DNA of 64,000 nt from Aliiglaciecola lipolytica E3 (GCF_000314975.1 NZ_BAEN01000068.1:62001-126000), one strand, 5' to 3'; positions 1 through 9,391 are shown, counted from the first letter of the stretch. Translations and numbers: made by a program. Notes: a model not told the origin generated them from the letters alone.

Positions 1-232
1 GTACTTTTTCTACTGGAGTCACCAAAAAATATTCGTCTTCATCTTTGCGCAATACACTGGCAAACAGTTTGACTAAGGGTTTGCGACCGATGGGAGTGCC
101 CATATAGAACCAGCTCCCATCGTGCTTGATTTGAATATCAATATCACCGCAAAAGTCAGGCTGCCATTTTTCCACTGGCGGGATCTTACCTTGCTGTTCA
201 GCAAGTTGGCTTTGTAACTTAGCTAAGTCCAT
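1..232 (-). CDS. DUF1285 family protein (3' part outside window)
   Basis: The reverse strand reads from an ATG at 232 to the window edge: about 77 residues of the N-terminal part, starting [16 protein letters not shown] and containing [19 protein letters not shown] and a [10 protein letters not shown] stretch. This pattern of 'aspartate/lysine-rich, FY-GTPIGR' fits DUF1285 proteins, small soluble proteins of unknown function common in Proteobacteria. A GGAAGG motif precedes the ATG, and the gene starts 28 bases after the stop of the DUF3014 gene, so the two are probably co-transcribed. The carboxyl end is not in the window, so length and completeness cannot be judged. Confidence 0.8.
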   Translation of the reverse strand, partial: MDLAKLQSQLAEQQGKIPPVEKWQPDFCGDIDIQIKHDGSWFYMGTPIGRKPLVKLFASVLRKDEDEYFLVTPVEKV

Positions 233-260
233 CAGACGATTTGCCTAAACCTTCCAATGC

Positions 261-1106
261 TTATTGCAACGCATCTTTCACTTCACGTAACTTGGCTTTA
301 ATGCGGCGCATATTTTCTGGCCCGGTACGCAGTAATTGCTTTTGCACAGAAGATAAACTTTCCAAGCGATCATCAGCAAACTTGTACATAACACTGTCAG
401 TTTCTACTTCAATGGGTACCGGTACCTCAGGTGTATCGAGTAAATGGTTGATGGCATCCATTAATACAAACGTAAAATCTTCATCAGGATCACCAATTTC
501 CGCATAGATATCTTTTATCGCCGGTTTGTACACCTCATATAAAGAGATAAGTGACTCAGTTTCCATCGAATCCAGCGTATCTACATACGGAGTGTAACGT
601 TTGAAACTCGCAGCATCGATAAAGCTTTTATCTGACTGTTCATACACTCGAAACTTTTGTTCAGGTGGCACAATGACTTGATGATTTGTGGCAATAGTGC
701 GGTTAGCTGCATTTTCCGTCATTACCACAAAGCGTCTCAATAAATCATCGTTGACTAATAATCTTGCGGCAGCTTCATAATCGGCTAATCCAATGACAGA
801 CGTTTTAACTGCTGCATCGCTGGTATCAATGGGTTCGGGAATTGGCTCAGGCGGAGGCATATCTACAACGTCAGGCGCTTCATCCATACTCTCAGATTCG
901 TCCTCAACCGCATATTCGTCTATTTCTTGCTGCTCAATGACGTCAACAATTGGATCGGGAATGGGGGCTTCAATTTTAGGCTCTGGAATTTCTTCCGGGT
1001 CGTCACCGCCGCTTAACGTGAAAAAACCTATTACTACTACACAGATCACAATCACAGCTAAAATTATATGCGGCTTAATGGATTTGGAGTTTGTTTCGTC
1101 AGTCAT
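261..1106 (-). CDS. DUF3014 domain-containing membrane-anchored protein
   Basis: A 281-residue protein with a short cytoplasmic N-terminus, one hydrophobic segment at about residues 12-31 (IILAVIVICVVVIGFF), an acidic proline-rich linker to about residue 95 (many PEP/PEPI repeats), then a globular domain running to the end. The globular part (residues about 100-280, with VNDDLLRRFVVMTENAANR) resembles DUF3014, whose function is unknown; the topology suggests a single-pass inner membrane protein with a periplasmic domain. I place the start at 1106 rather than the upstream ATG at 1112, because AGGA lies 6 bases before the former and only a couple before the latter. It is followed closely by the DUF1285 gene. 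Confidence 0.82.
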   Translation of the reverse strand: MTDETNSKSIKPHIILAVIVICVVVIGFFTLSGGDDPEEIPEPKIEAPIPDPIVDVIEQQEIDEYAVEDESESMDEAPDVVDMPPPEPIPEPIDTSDAAVKTSVIGLADYEAAARLLVNDDLLRRFVVMTENAANRTIATNHQVIVPPEQKFRVYEQSDKSFIDAASFKRYTPYVDTLDSMETESLISLYEVYKPAIKDIYAEIGDPDEDFTFVLMDAINHLLDTPEVPVPIEVETDSVMYKFADDRLESLSSVQKQLLRTGPENMRRIKAKLREVKDALQ

Positions 1107-1564
1107 CTTCATTCCTATATTACACGCAACCAGATAATATTATGACAAGCTAGAAAGCAAATCGTTGAATTTATTTAACTATAGACCAAATTTTGCTGAT
1201 CTTTTAGTGACATAAAGTTATGTAAACAAAACGCATTTTGCTTTTGTTGGAGCTTTTTGATCTTTAATACAGCGGTTGCAAGAAAGTGTACGAAATCTTT
1301 ATACACAACCTGTTGCAAATAAACTGCAACAACGTCTTGTACAGTCTAGATACTTCAAAATTGCATGTCACTATTTGTTTTTATTAATTTTTTTGTTTGA
1401 TCGATTTTAGCTGATGCGGTGCAAACGCGTCGCCACTTAATAATAAATAGATTGAATATCCTAAATCACCCACCATACTACTGGGCATTGCTATCGTAAG
1501 TTGTGCTAATACATTTGTAGCAACATAAACCCTATTCAAACACCGTAAAGGAGAGAGCTTTCTC
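1107..1564. other. Intergenic region between divergent DUF3014 and gloA genes
   Basis: About 460 AT-rich bases hold the promoters of two divergent genes. The only clear structure is an inverted repeat TGTTGCA (1311-1317) / TGCAACA (1325-1331) with a 7-base spacer, which could be a protein-binding site or a small hairpin. No RNA gene or convincing coding sequence is visible. Confidence 0.5.
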
Positions 1565-2005
1565 ATGCGATATCTACACACTATGGTTCGTGTTCAAGAT
1601 TTAAACGCGTCGTTAAATTTTTATTGTGAGCAGTTAGGACTGGTTGAATGTAAGCGAGTTGAAAATGAAAAGGGTCGCTTTACCTTGGTATATTTATCTG
1701 CACCAGACGATATCGAGCGAGCTAAAGAAGAATTCGCTCCATTGTTGGAACTGACATACAACTGGGATCCTGAGTCATACACTGGCGGAAGAAATTTTGG
1801 ACACCTCGCCTTTGAAGTGGAGAACATCTACGCACTATGTCAAAAGCTACAGGATGCTGGAGTAACAATTAATCGTCCACCAAGAGATGGCCACATGGCG
1901 TTTGTGCGTTCACCAGATAATATTTCCATTGAGCTACTACAACGTGGTGACAGCTTGGCAACAGAAGAGCCTTGGGCGTCGATGCCAAATACAGGCGAGT
2001 GGTAA
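1565..2005 (+). CDS. gloA: Lactoylglutathione lyase (glyoxalase I)
   Basis: A 146-residue VOC-fold metalloenzyme that would convert the methylglyoxal-glutathione hemithioacetal to S-lactoylglutathione in the cytosol. The four metal ligands of the family can be placed: His5, Glu62, His80 and Glu123, in the contexts [25 protein letters not shown] and ISIELLQ. Compared with the roughly 135-residue Escherichia coli enzyme it is slightly longer, with a C-terminal tail rich in Pro/Trp. The ATG is preceded by AAGGAGAG at a normal distance. It stands alone, with its own upstream region, and is followed by the cyanophycin-related genes without obvious functional link. The wider VOC superfamily is diverse, but the N-terminal motif and conserved ligands favour glyoxalase I. 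Confidence 0.9.
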   Translation: MRYLHTMVRVQDLNASLNFYCEQLGLVECKRVENEKGRFTLVYLSAPDDIERAKEEFAPLLELTYNWDPESYTGGRNFGHLAFEVENIYALCQKLQDAGVTINRPPRDGHMAFVRSPDNISIELLQRGDSLATEEPWASMPNTGEW

Positions 2006-2174
2006 AACTGCACACTTTGTTGTCGTGTTGCTAATCTAGTATCTATTATAATTTTGGGACACTTACTTGTAATTTTGAGACATTTTGTTTTGCGCTCAAC
2101 AGCTAGTGTATAATCCTTTTTTTCGCGTGAACTGAGCTAAGTCTCAGACGAACGCACACATTTTGGAGAGCGGG

Positions 2175-3344
2175 TTGAACAAGCATTCATTAACCTTACT
2201 AAAAAATGCCAATCTTTATGCGCCAGAAGCGCTGGGTATCAAGCATATTTTGGTCGGTGGTGGGCGAATTTTGCAGATATTAGATCAGCTTCCTAATTTA
2301 GATTCTAAATTACACGTTCAGCAACTCGATTTGCAAGGTGCAAGTGTCATTCCCGGCTTGATTGATGCACATACCCATATCACCGGTGGTGGCGGAGAGG
2401 CCGGTTTTGCTACCCGTGTTCCACCGGTTCCACTTAGTCAATTTACTCGCGCGGGCGTAACTACAGCCGTGGGGTTGTTGGGTACTGATGACACCACACG
2501 CAGTACAGAATCCTTAGTTGCTCAGGTGTATGCATTGCGTGAAGAAGGTTTATCAGCATATTGTTATACCGGTGGTTATCATCTACCACCAACCACGCTA
2601 ACCGGCTCGATTAAAACTGATATTGTGTTTGTCGATCCGATAGTGGCTGTGGGTGAATTGGCCATAAGTGATCACCGCTCTAGTCAGCCTACTCTTAATG
2701 AGTTATTAAAGGTTGCGTCTGAAGCACATGTTGCTAGGTTGATGACCGGCAAAGCTGGTACCGTGCATTTACATTTAGGTGATGGAGAGCGCGGCTTAAG
2801 TTTGGTGCGAGAAGCGTTAAAAGAGTCAGAAATACCAGCTAGAACATTCAATCCTACCCATGTGAATCGCCAGCGCTTTTTATTCAAAGAAGCCTGTGAA
2901 TTGACACAACAAGGTTGCTGGATTGACGTTACCGCATTTGAAACCGGCGAAGAAGGATATGAACCCGTTGATGCATTAAGTCGCTACATTGCCAGTGATT
3001 ATCCACAAGATAAGCTAACGATTAGTTCTGATGGTGGAGGTTGTTTGCCTTGTTTTGATAAACACGGGCATTTAACCAAGATGGATTTTGCTAACTCTGA
3101 ATCGATGACGCAGGTCTTGTATGACTTGCTTGATAATGGCGCGGTATTACAGGATTGTTTACCTTTTTTCACGTCGAACGTTGCCACATTGATGAATTTT
3201 CATAAAAAAGGCAAGATTCAAGCTGGCTTTGATGCGGATCTTGTTATACTAGACGATTCGTCCCGCATCAGTCATGTAATGGCTCTTGGTGCGTGGCACA
3301 TTTTTGATAAAACTTTTGTAAAAAAAGGTACGTTTGAGGATTGA
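2175..3344 (+). CDS. iadA: Isoaspartyl dipeptidase (beta-aspartyl-peptidase)
   Basis: A 389-residue amidohydrolase-superfamily peptidase (MEROPS M38) hydrolysing beta-aspartyl dipeptides. Visible metal-site elements are the DAHTH motif, a His in VHLHLGD, a His in NPTHVNR and the Asp of ISSDGGG. At the position of the carboxylated bridging lysine of the E. coli enzyme there is a glutamate (VGELAISDHRSS), a substitution expected for the second subtype of the family. Start: TTG at 2175, with GGAG six bases upstream; a TTG at 2163 would put the Shine-Dalgarno inside the gene. The stop is directly before cphB, so the two form an operon. In this context the likely substrate is beta-Asp-Arg released from cyanophycin; a general role in isoaspartyl peptide recycling is also possible. 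Confidence 0.92.
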   Translation: MNKHSLTLLKNANLYAPEALGIKHILVGGGRILQILDQLPNLDSKLHVQQLDLQGASVIPGLIDAHTHITGGGGEAGFATRVPPVPLSQFTRAGVTTAVGLLGTDDTTRSTESLVAQVYALREEGLSAYCYTGGYHLPPTTLTGSIKTDIVFVDPIVAVGELAISDHRSSQPTLNELLKVASEAHVARLMTGKAGTVHLHLGDGERGLSLVREALKESEIPARTFNPTHVNRQRFLFKEACELTQQGCWIDVTAFETGEEGYEPVDALSRYIASDYPQDKLTISSDGGGCLPCFDKHGHLTKMDFANSESMTQVLYDLLDNGAVLQDCLPFFTSNVATLMNFHKKGKIQAGFDADLVILDDSSRISHVMALGAWHIFDKTFVKKGTFED

Positions 3345-3346
3345 AT

Positions 3347-4162
3347 ATGCCGTCTCCTAACATAGAAGGACAGCAACGAGGTTATGTAATCCCCATCGGC
3401 GGCGCCGAAGAGAAAATAGATAACCCTGAAATATTAACAAGATTTGTTGAGCTGGCTGGTGGAGCAGACGCAGTTATTTGCGTTATTCCAACTGCATCTC
3501 AGTTAGACGACACCGGTGAGCGTTATGAAAAGCTATTTCAGGAATTAGGTGCTGGGAAAACCATCTCATTACCAATTCGTGAGCGCTCTGATGCACAAAA
3601 CAATGAATATGTTGAGCAACTATTGACCTGTACCGCGGTATTTATCACCGGCGGAAATCAACTCCGTTTGTCGACTATACTAGGTGGAACACCTATCGCT
3701 AAAACGATTCGTCAAATCAATGCAAAAGGGGTTCATGTCGCTGGCACATCAGCAGGTGCCGCGATAGTCTCACAGCATATGATAACGGGCGGTAGCACGG
3801 GAATCGTGCCAACTGAAGATGGCGTTAACTTAGCGCCGGGTATGGGATTAATTAATACAGTAGTTGTAGATCAGCATTTTAATCAACGAAATCGTTTATC
3901 GCGTTTGCTCAGTGCTGTGTCCTACAATCCATTCTTAGTGGGGATAGGGCTAGACGAAGATACGGCCGCATTTATCGATGAAAATAATGAGTTCACTGTT
4001 GTTGGAAGTGGAGCCATAACCATTGTCGACCCTGCCGATATTGAATACTCATCAATGGCAGATGCACGACGAGGTGATGCACTAACCTTGCTCAATTTAA
4101 AAGTCCATATTCTTGCATCTGGCAGCCGTTACAACATTAGTACTCGCCAAGCATTCGCTTGA
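3347..4162 (+). CDS. cphB: Cyanophycinase
   Basis: A 271-residue serine peptidase of family S51 that degrades cyanophycin, the multi-L-arginyl-poly-L-aspartate storage polymer, to beta-Asp-Arg dipeptides. The nucleophile lies in GTSAGAAI (serine at about residue 135), preceded by the FITGGNQLRL segment and followed by DQHFNQRNRLSRL and GIGLDEDTA, all characteristic of the family; length is typical. There is no signal peptide, so it is an intracellular enzyme. The ATG at 3347 has GAGGA six bases upstream and begins only two bases after the iadA stop, indicating translational coupling. A strong terminator follows, which separates the degradation pair iadA-cphB from the synthesis pair cphA and its paralogue. 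Confidence 0.94.
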   Translation: MPSPNIEGQQRGYVIPIGGAEEKIDNPEILTRFVELAGGADAVICVIPTASQLDDTGERYEKLFQELGAGKTISLPIRERSDAQNNEYVEQLLTCTAVFITGGNQLRLSTILGGTPIAKTIRQINAKGVHVAGTSAGAAIVSQHMITGGSTGIVPTEDGVNLAPGMGLINTVVVDQHFNQRNRLSRLLSAVSYNPFLVGIGLDEDTAAFIDENNEFTVVGSGAITIVDPADIEYSSMADARRGDALTLLNLKVHILASGSRYNISTRQAFA

Positions 4163-4187
4163 TTCCTAAACAAATCATGCTGATTAT

Positions 4188-4215
4188 AAAAACAGTGGCA
4201 TTAGCCACTGTTTTT
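4188..4215 (+). terminator. Rho-independent terminator after cphB
   Basis: A 12-base-pair perfect stem (AAAAACAGTGGC / GCCACTGTTTTT) around the loop ATTA, ending in a run of T. It lies 26 bases after the cphB stop, so iadA-cphB and cphA would be separate transcripts; the symmetric A and T tracts would also stop antisense transcription. Confidence 0.9.
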
Positions 4216-4364
4216 ATATAGCCTAGATATAACAACTCTATACATTAAAGACGTTCAAACGTTTCAATTATAGAATTGGTAAACACGCACCTTTCATTAA
4301 AATCAATCACATTCGATCTGTTATTTACCGTTTAGGTGCAAACAACACAAGGAAACCCAGTTAT

Positions 4365-7181
4365 ATGAAGATCCTCAGTAGAAATGTTTATGTCGGGCCT
4401 AATATTTATGCAAATTTTCCTGTTATCCGATATCAAATTGATTTGGGAGAACTTGAGAACTGGCCCTCTGTAAAACTGGGTGAAGGCTTCATTGATGGTT
4501 TGATAAAAGCAATTCCAAGTTTGCAAAGTCACGGTTGTTCTTATCAAGAAGAAGGTGGCTTTATACGCAGGCTGCGTGAAGATGAAGGTACCTGGATGGG
4601 ACATATCTGGGAACATGTCGCACTTGAATTGCAAAATCTTGCTGGTTCGCCAGTTGGATTCGGTCGAACCCGAAGTCTCGAAGAACCTGGCTGTTACAAC
4701 GTTGTTTACCAATACAAGCAGCAAGATGTTGGTTTAGAGGCAGGCTCTTTGGGTATGCGACTACTTACTCACTTGCTTCCTGAGAACGTGCAATCTGCGA
4801 TAGATGCAGATATCGATGATGATTTTGACTTCTCTCAAGAGTTGCAAGATTTCGTGCGTATGGCTCAGAAAAAAGAATTTGGACCTAGCACTGGAAGCTT
4901 GGTAAAAGCCGCTGAAGAACGTGATATTCCTTGGTTACGATTGAATAATTATAGTTTGGTGCAATTTGGTCACGGCAAATATCAAAAACGTATTCAAGCG
5001 ACCATAACCAGCGAAACGAAGCACATCGCTGTAGAGATTTCCTGTGACAAAGAAGACACCCATAATTTACTGAATGACTTGGGCTTACCTGTGCCTAAGC
5101 AACTGATGATTTACAGTGAGCGCCAAGCGGTACGTGCGGCAAATCGGATAGGCTTTCCTGTCGTGATCAAGCCACTTAACGCTAACCATGGTCGCGGCGT
5201 TAGCATCAATCTGAATAGCGAAGCTGAGGTTATCACTGCGTTTAATGAAGCGCAGAAATTTGGTACTAGTCGCGCGGTGTTAGTTGAAAGTTACCTTACC
5301 GGGTTTGATCATCGAATGTTGGTAGTCAACGACGAATTAGTTGCGGTTGCCAAACGTGTACCTGGTCATGTTATCGGTGATGGTACTCATACGATTGCCG
5401 AATTAGTTGATATTGTTAATCAAGATCCGCGTCGTGGAATCGGCCATGAAAAAGTACTAACCAGATTAGAGCTGGATAATCAGGCCGAGCGGTTACTCAC
5501 CGAAGCGGGTTATGACGAAAATACCGTGTTGGATGCTGGACAAGAATTCTATCTTCGCTCTACCGCAAATTTGTCTACAGGAGGAACAGCCATTGATGTT
5601 ACTGATTCAGTACATCCGGATAATCGTGACATGGCAGTTCGCGCTATCAAAGCAATTGGTTTGGACATAGGTGGCGTGGATTTCCTTACCGATGACATTA
5701 GTAAGTCATACAAAGAAATCGGCGGCGGCATTTGTGAATGTAATGCAGCGCCTGGATTTCGAATGCACGTAGCGCCCAGCGAAGGTACTCCCAGAGATGT
5801 TTCAGGTAAAGTGATGGATATGCTGTTTCCACCGGGAGCACGGTCGAGTATTCCTATCGCAGCTATCACCGGGACGAACGGTAAAACCACCACTTCAAGA
5901 ATGCTCGCCAGTATTATGAAGAGTGTGGGATACACAACCGGTATGACATCAACTGACGGCGTATACATAGATGGTCACTTAACCGTAAAAGGGGACATGA
6001 CAGGTCCAACTTCAGCACAAATCGTATTACGCGATCCCAGTGTTGATTTTGCCATTATGGAAACCGCACGTGGCGGGATTTTAAAACGCGGTTTAGGCTA
6101 TACCGAATGTGATGTAGGAGCTTGTTTAAACATCAGCGCAGATCATTTGGGACAGCGCGGCATAGATACCTTAGAACAATTAGCGCAAATTAAACGTGTC
6201 GTGGTAGAGGTTGCCAAAGAATGTGTGGTGCTAAATGCCGACGATCGACATTGTTTAGAAATGGCAGACTTTTGTTCGGCAAAACGGATTTGTTATGTGA
6301 CAACGGATTCTGGCCATGGTCTGGTACGTGAACATATCCGCAGCGGTGGATTGGCAGTGGTACTAGAAAAAGGCATTAATGGTGACATGATCACAATTTA
6401 CGACAAAGGTTCTCATATTCCTTTGTTGTGGACCCATCTTATTCCTGCAACGATCGAAGGAAAGGCCATTCATAATGTGCAAAATGCAATGTTTGCGACT
6501 GCTATGGCATATTGTTTCAACACGTCGTTAGAAGATATTCGTCAGGGGCTTCGTATATTTAATACCTCTTTTTACCAAGCGCCTGGTCGCTTGAATATCT
6601 ATGACGAACATCCGTTCAAAGTGATTTTAGATTACGCACACAACCCTGCTGCAATTCAAACGATAACTGATTTGGCCATGCGTTTAGATGTAACAGGTAA
6701 GCGTCGTTTAGTCATTGCGATGCCCGGAGATAGACGCAACGAAGATGTAATTGAAGCGGCAATGATTACCGCTAAAGGGTTTGACTCAATCATTTGTAAA
6801 GCTGATGATGACCGTCGTGGCAGAGGGTTTGATGAAGTGCCACAATTATTGCGTAAAACTTATTTGGAGCAAGGCAAGTCTGACAGCGATATTCAGGTGA
6901 TCCCATCTGAAAAAGACGCGGTTGATAAAGCCTTAGCCGATTGCCAAAAAGGTGATCTTTTGATTATCTTAGGTGATGATATTACTCGTTGCTGGAAACA
7001 GATTGTACATTTCCACGCAGACCGCGACATAGCTCAAACTGAAGTCGTGCCTTCTCGTGATTATCCCGAAAAACTATTTGAACCCGTGGAGCACAAGTTT
7101 GAACTCGATGTAGGACAAACTCTGGTTCACGACGAAAGAGGGGTACGCCTCGTGGTTGAACGTGATGAAGATTCAGATTAA
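4365..7181 (+). CDS. cphA: Cyanophycin synthetase
   Basis: A 938-residue enzyme that extends cyanophycin by adding Asp to the backbone and then Arg to each side chain, using ATP for each step. Domain order: N-terminal domain (about 1-160), ATP-grasp domain (about 220-490, with VVIKPLNANHGRGVS and GGGICECNAAPGFRMH), then a Mur-ligase-like domain with the P-loop GTNGKTTTSRM at about 503 and a C-terminal ligase domain containing ILDYAHNPAA. Length is slightly above that of cyanobacterial CphA1. The ATG has AAGGAAA about ten bases upstream. The stop overlaps the start of the next gene by one base (TAATG). The preceding gene pair degrades the same polymer, which supports a working storage cycle. 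Confidence 0.96.
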   Translation: MKILSRNVYVGPNIYANFPVIRYQIDLGELENWPSVKLGEGFIDGLIKAIPSLQSHGCSYQEEGGFIRRLREDEGTWMGHIWEHVALELQNLAGSPVGFGRTRSLEEPGCYNVVYQYKQQDVGLEAGSLGMRLLTHLLPENVQSAIDADIDDDFDFSQELQDFVRMAQKKEFGPSTGSLVKAAEERDIPWLRLNNYSLVQFGHGKYQKRIQATITSETKHIAVEISCDKEDTHNLLNDLGLPVPKQLMIYSERQAVRAANRIGFPVVIKPLNANHGRGVSINLNSEAEVITAFNEAQKFGTSRAVLVESYLTGFDHRMLVVNDELVAVAKRVPGHVIGDGTHTIAELVDIVNQDPRRGIGHEKVLTRLELDNQAERLLTEAGYDENTVLDAGQEFYLRSTANLSTGGTAIDVTDSVHPDNRDMAVRAIKAIGLDIGGVDFLTDDISKSYKEIGGGICECNAAPGFRMHVAPSEGTPRDVSGKVMDMLFPPGARSSIPIAAITGTNGKTTTSRMLASIMKSVGYTTGMTSTDGVYIDGHLTVKGDMTGPTSAQIVLRDPSVDFAIMETARGGILKRGLGYTECDVGACLNISADHLGQRGIDTLEQLAQIKRVVVEVAKECVVLNADDRHCLEMADFCSAKRICYVTTDSGHGLVREHIRSGGLAVVLEKGINGDMITIYDKGSHIPLLWTHLIPATIEGKAIHNVQNAMFATAMAYCFNTSLEDIRQGLRIFNTSFYQAPGRLNIYDEHPFKVILDYAHNPAAIQTITDLAMRLDVTGKRRLVIAMPGDRRNEDVIEAAMITAKGFDSIICKADDDRRGRGFDEVPQLLRKTYLEQGKSDSDIQVIPSEKDAVDKALADCQKGDLLIILGDDITRCWKQIVHFHADRDIAQTEVVPSRDYPEKLFEPVEHKFELDVGQTLVHDERGVRLVVERDEDSD

Positions 7182-8872
7182 TGCGTTTAGAGTTAGATGA
7201 AGTCAGGCGGTTAACCGGCCCAAACCTGTTATGGGATAAGCCCGGCGCTATATTAGATGTATTTATAGACGACGTAGATCCGCGCAGTGTGGTGACTGTC
7301 TGGCAGAGCTGGGTGGATAAACTATTGCAAACAATGCAATGGCCTCAAAGTTGCACATACCGACTCTATTCAGGTGGGGCCAGCATGGCATTAAGCGCGG
7401 AAATGGATGCACTCTATACTGCATGCGATGTGGCCGAGTTTGCTTGGGAGCTTAGCGTGGCTCAAATGAACGGACTGCCAGAAGTAGATTGGCAGCTAAA
7501 AGCCAAACAATTGCAAGTAGCACTATCTGAAGAGCAAAACCCTGAACTTCTAAAAATTTTGCAGCAAGCTGAAGCCCACCAAGTGACGGCCATCAGTGAT
7601 GATGACGAGTTAAGCCTTGGAATGGGGGCTTCAGTACGTGTTTGGCCAATCGACCAACTTCCAGATTTAACAGAACTGAATTGGAATGCGTTTCGGGATA
7701 TTCCGCGCGCGTTTATTACTGGCACTAACGGTAAATCAACCAGTGTCCGTCTTGCCAGTGAAATTGCTAAAGCAGCAGGCATTAATGCTGGTGTCACATC
7801 TACCGACTTTATAAAAGTAGGTGAGCAAATCATTGATAAAGGCGATTATTCAGGTCCAGGTGGCGCACGCATGTTGCTCCGCGATAAACGTACTGAAATG
7901 GCGTTTTTAGAAGTTGCTAGGGGTGGAATACTGCGCCGTGGTATTCCGGTTGATAATGTTAATGCTGCGCTAATCACAAACGTAGCCAGTGATCATCTTG
8001 GTCAATACGGCATTAATACAGTAGAAGAATTAGCAAAGGTGAAATTTGTCGTTGCTAAAGGGTTAACACCAGCAGGGACATTAGTTTTAAATGCAGATAA
8101 CGCCTTGGTGGTCGAACAGGCGAAAGAGTTAGATTGCCGTATTTGTTGGTTTAGTGAAGATGAAAATCACCCACTAATTAAGTCGAATCAACAATCTGCC
8201 TTGCCTTGTGTATTTGTGCAAAACAAGCAATTTGTTTATGCCTCAGGTGACACTGAAAAACAATATATCGTCGATGTAGCCGATGTACCTATGACCATGA
8301 AAGGTGCCGCAAGACACAATATTCAAAATGCGTTGGGTGTTATCGGTTTATGTATGGCATTAAAACTCCCGGTAGATGCGATCAAACGCGGACTATTGAA
8401 CTTTGGTAGTTCTGCAAAAGACAATCCAGGCAGAGGCAATTTATACGCCTTTAATGGTGCAACTGTTATGCTTGATTTTGCACATAATGCGCATAGCGTT
8501 GCGGCAATGATCAATACAGCGAAACAACTTCCAGCTAATCGTTATATTGTGATGTTCAGTAACGCCGGAGATAGATCCGATGCAGATATTCAACAACTAA
8601 CCGACGAAGTTCGCAAATTAGATGCAGATCACTACATTATTGCTGAACTTGAACGGTACCTACGTGGCAGACAAGTATACGAACTTCCCAAAATGGTATC
8701 CGCGTATTTGCAACGACAAGGTGTTGAGGCTGCATTAGTAGAATGTGTCGATTCGCCTTTGTCAGGCGCTAAACTTGCGCTGTCGTTATGTCGTCCTGGT
8801 GATGTACTTGTGTTGTTTTGTCTTGACCAACGCGAAGAAATTCATCAACTGCTAATAACAAATCAAGATTAA
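7181..8872 (+). CDS. CphA-related Mur ligase protein without ATP-grasp domain
   Basis: A 563-residue protein whose second part is a Mur ligase closely resembling that of the adjacent CphA: P-loop GTNGKSTSVR at about 181, the FLEVARGGILRRG and SDHLGQYGINTVEELAKVK stretches and MLDFAHNAHS near the end. The first 160 residues resemble the CphA N-terminal domain (RRLTGPNLLWDKPGAILDV versus RNVYVGPNIYANFPV), but the about 270-residue ATP-grasp module is absent. It could therefore catalyse at most one of the two ligation steps. Its start overlaps the cphA stop in TAATG, so the two proteins are made together, perhaps as partners. Similar stand-alone Mur ligases occur next to cphA in other Proteobacteria to my knowledge, but I do not know an assigned function. 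Confidence 0.85.
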   Translation: MRLELDEVRRLTGPNLLWDKPGAILDVFIDDVDPRSVVTVWQSWVDKLLQTMQWPQSCTYRLYSGGASMALSAEMDALYTACDVAEFAWELSVAQMNGLPEVDWQLKAKQLQVALSEEQNPELLKILQQAEAHQVTAISDDDELSLGMGASVRVWPIDQLPDLTELNWNAFRDIPRAFITGTNGKSTSVRLASEIAKAAGINAGVTSTDFIKVGEQIIDKGDYSGPGGARMLLRDKRTEMAFLEVARGGILRRGIPVDNVNAALITNVASDHLGQYGINTVEELAKVKFVVAKGLTPAGTLVLNADNALVVEQAKELDCRICWFSEDENHPLIKSNQQSALPCVFVQNKQFVYASGDTEKQYIVDVADVPMTMKGAARHNIQNALGVIGLCMALKLPVDAIKRGLLNFGSSAKDNPGRGNLYAFNGATVMLDFAHNAHSVAAMINTAKQLPANRYIVMFSNAGDRSDADIQQLTDEVRKLDADHYIIAELERYLRGRQVYELPKMVSAYLQRQGVEAALVECVDSPLSGAKLALSLCRPGDVLVLFCLDQREEIHQLLITNQD

Positions 8873-8873
8873 G

Positions 8874-8891
8874 TGGGTATATTGATACCCA
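8874..8891 (+). terminator. Possible weak terminator after the cphA paralogue
   Basis: A 7-base-pair stem TGGGTAT / ATACCCA with loop ATTG directly after the stop codon, followed by TTAAAATTA rather than a clean T tract. It may be a weak terminator or an RNA 3'-end stabilising hairpin. Confidence 0.4.
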
Positions 8892-9022
8892 TTAAAATTA
8901 GTTGAAAGAATTGGAAATTCCATATTAACCCCCATTGAAGTGATTCATGATCGATTAGTTTTTCTCAGCACACACCGAATTATTGTGCGGATCGATATAA
9001 ATATGTTGGGGTAGAAATTGAA

Positions 9023-9391
9023 ATGGAACAGAATTTCAACGAGGCATTGCTGAAGTTATGCATGTTGTTGTATCGAATAGACGGCAAAATTACGTTATCT
9101 GAGCAGGACTATTACGATTCAGTATATCGCCATATTCACTGGCAAGGCGAAGACGATTTAGAAGAATTTCAACGCCAATCAATACATCAAGTTAGAGATG
9201 TGGTTGAAAATTGCGACCCTAAAGAGTTTGTCATGTCACTGAAAGATGACCTGAGTTTTAATGCCAAAAAGGCTTACGCGGTTGCTCAAGGAATATGTCA
9301 TATCGATGGTGAGCTGGCCGAGCAAGAACAAGAAATACTTGAATATTTAAAAAATCGCGTGCTCGCGAAGAGTCTAGATAAGGCCATTTAA
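9023..9391 (+). CDS. TerB-like small protein of unknown function
   Basis: A 122-residue, mostly helical acidic protein. The pattern of two similar helical blocks, each with an Asp-Gly turn (MLLYRIDGKITLSEQDYY near residue 13 and AQGICHIDGELAEQEQEIL near residue 90), is that of TerB/DjlA-N-type domains, which often carry acidic residues that may bind metal. No transmembrane segment or signal peptide is present. It stands about 150 bases after the cphA paralogue and before another unknown gene, so a link to cyanophycin is only positional. The ATG at 9023 has only a weak upstream purine stretch. Assignment to the TerB fold is by pattern, not by search. Confidence 0.7.
   Translation: MEQNFNEALLKLCMLLYRIDGKITLSEQDYYDSVYRHIHWQGEDDLEEFQRQSIHQVRDVVENCDPKEFVMSLKDDLSFNAKKAYAVAQGICHIDGELAEQEQEILEYLKNRVLAKSLDKAI

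Noticed and set aside
793-1137. Reading frame of 114 residues opposite the DUF3014 gene
   Set aside because: Its Ser/Gly-rich composition is a shadow of the Pro/Glu-rich linker on the other strand, and no ribosome site precedes it.
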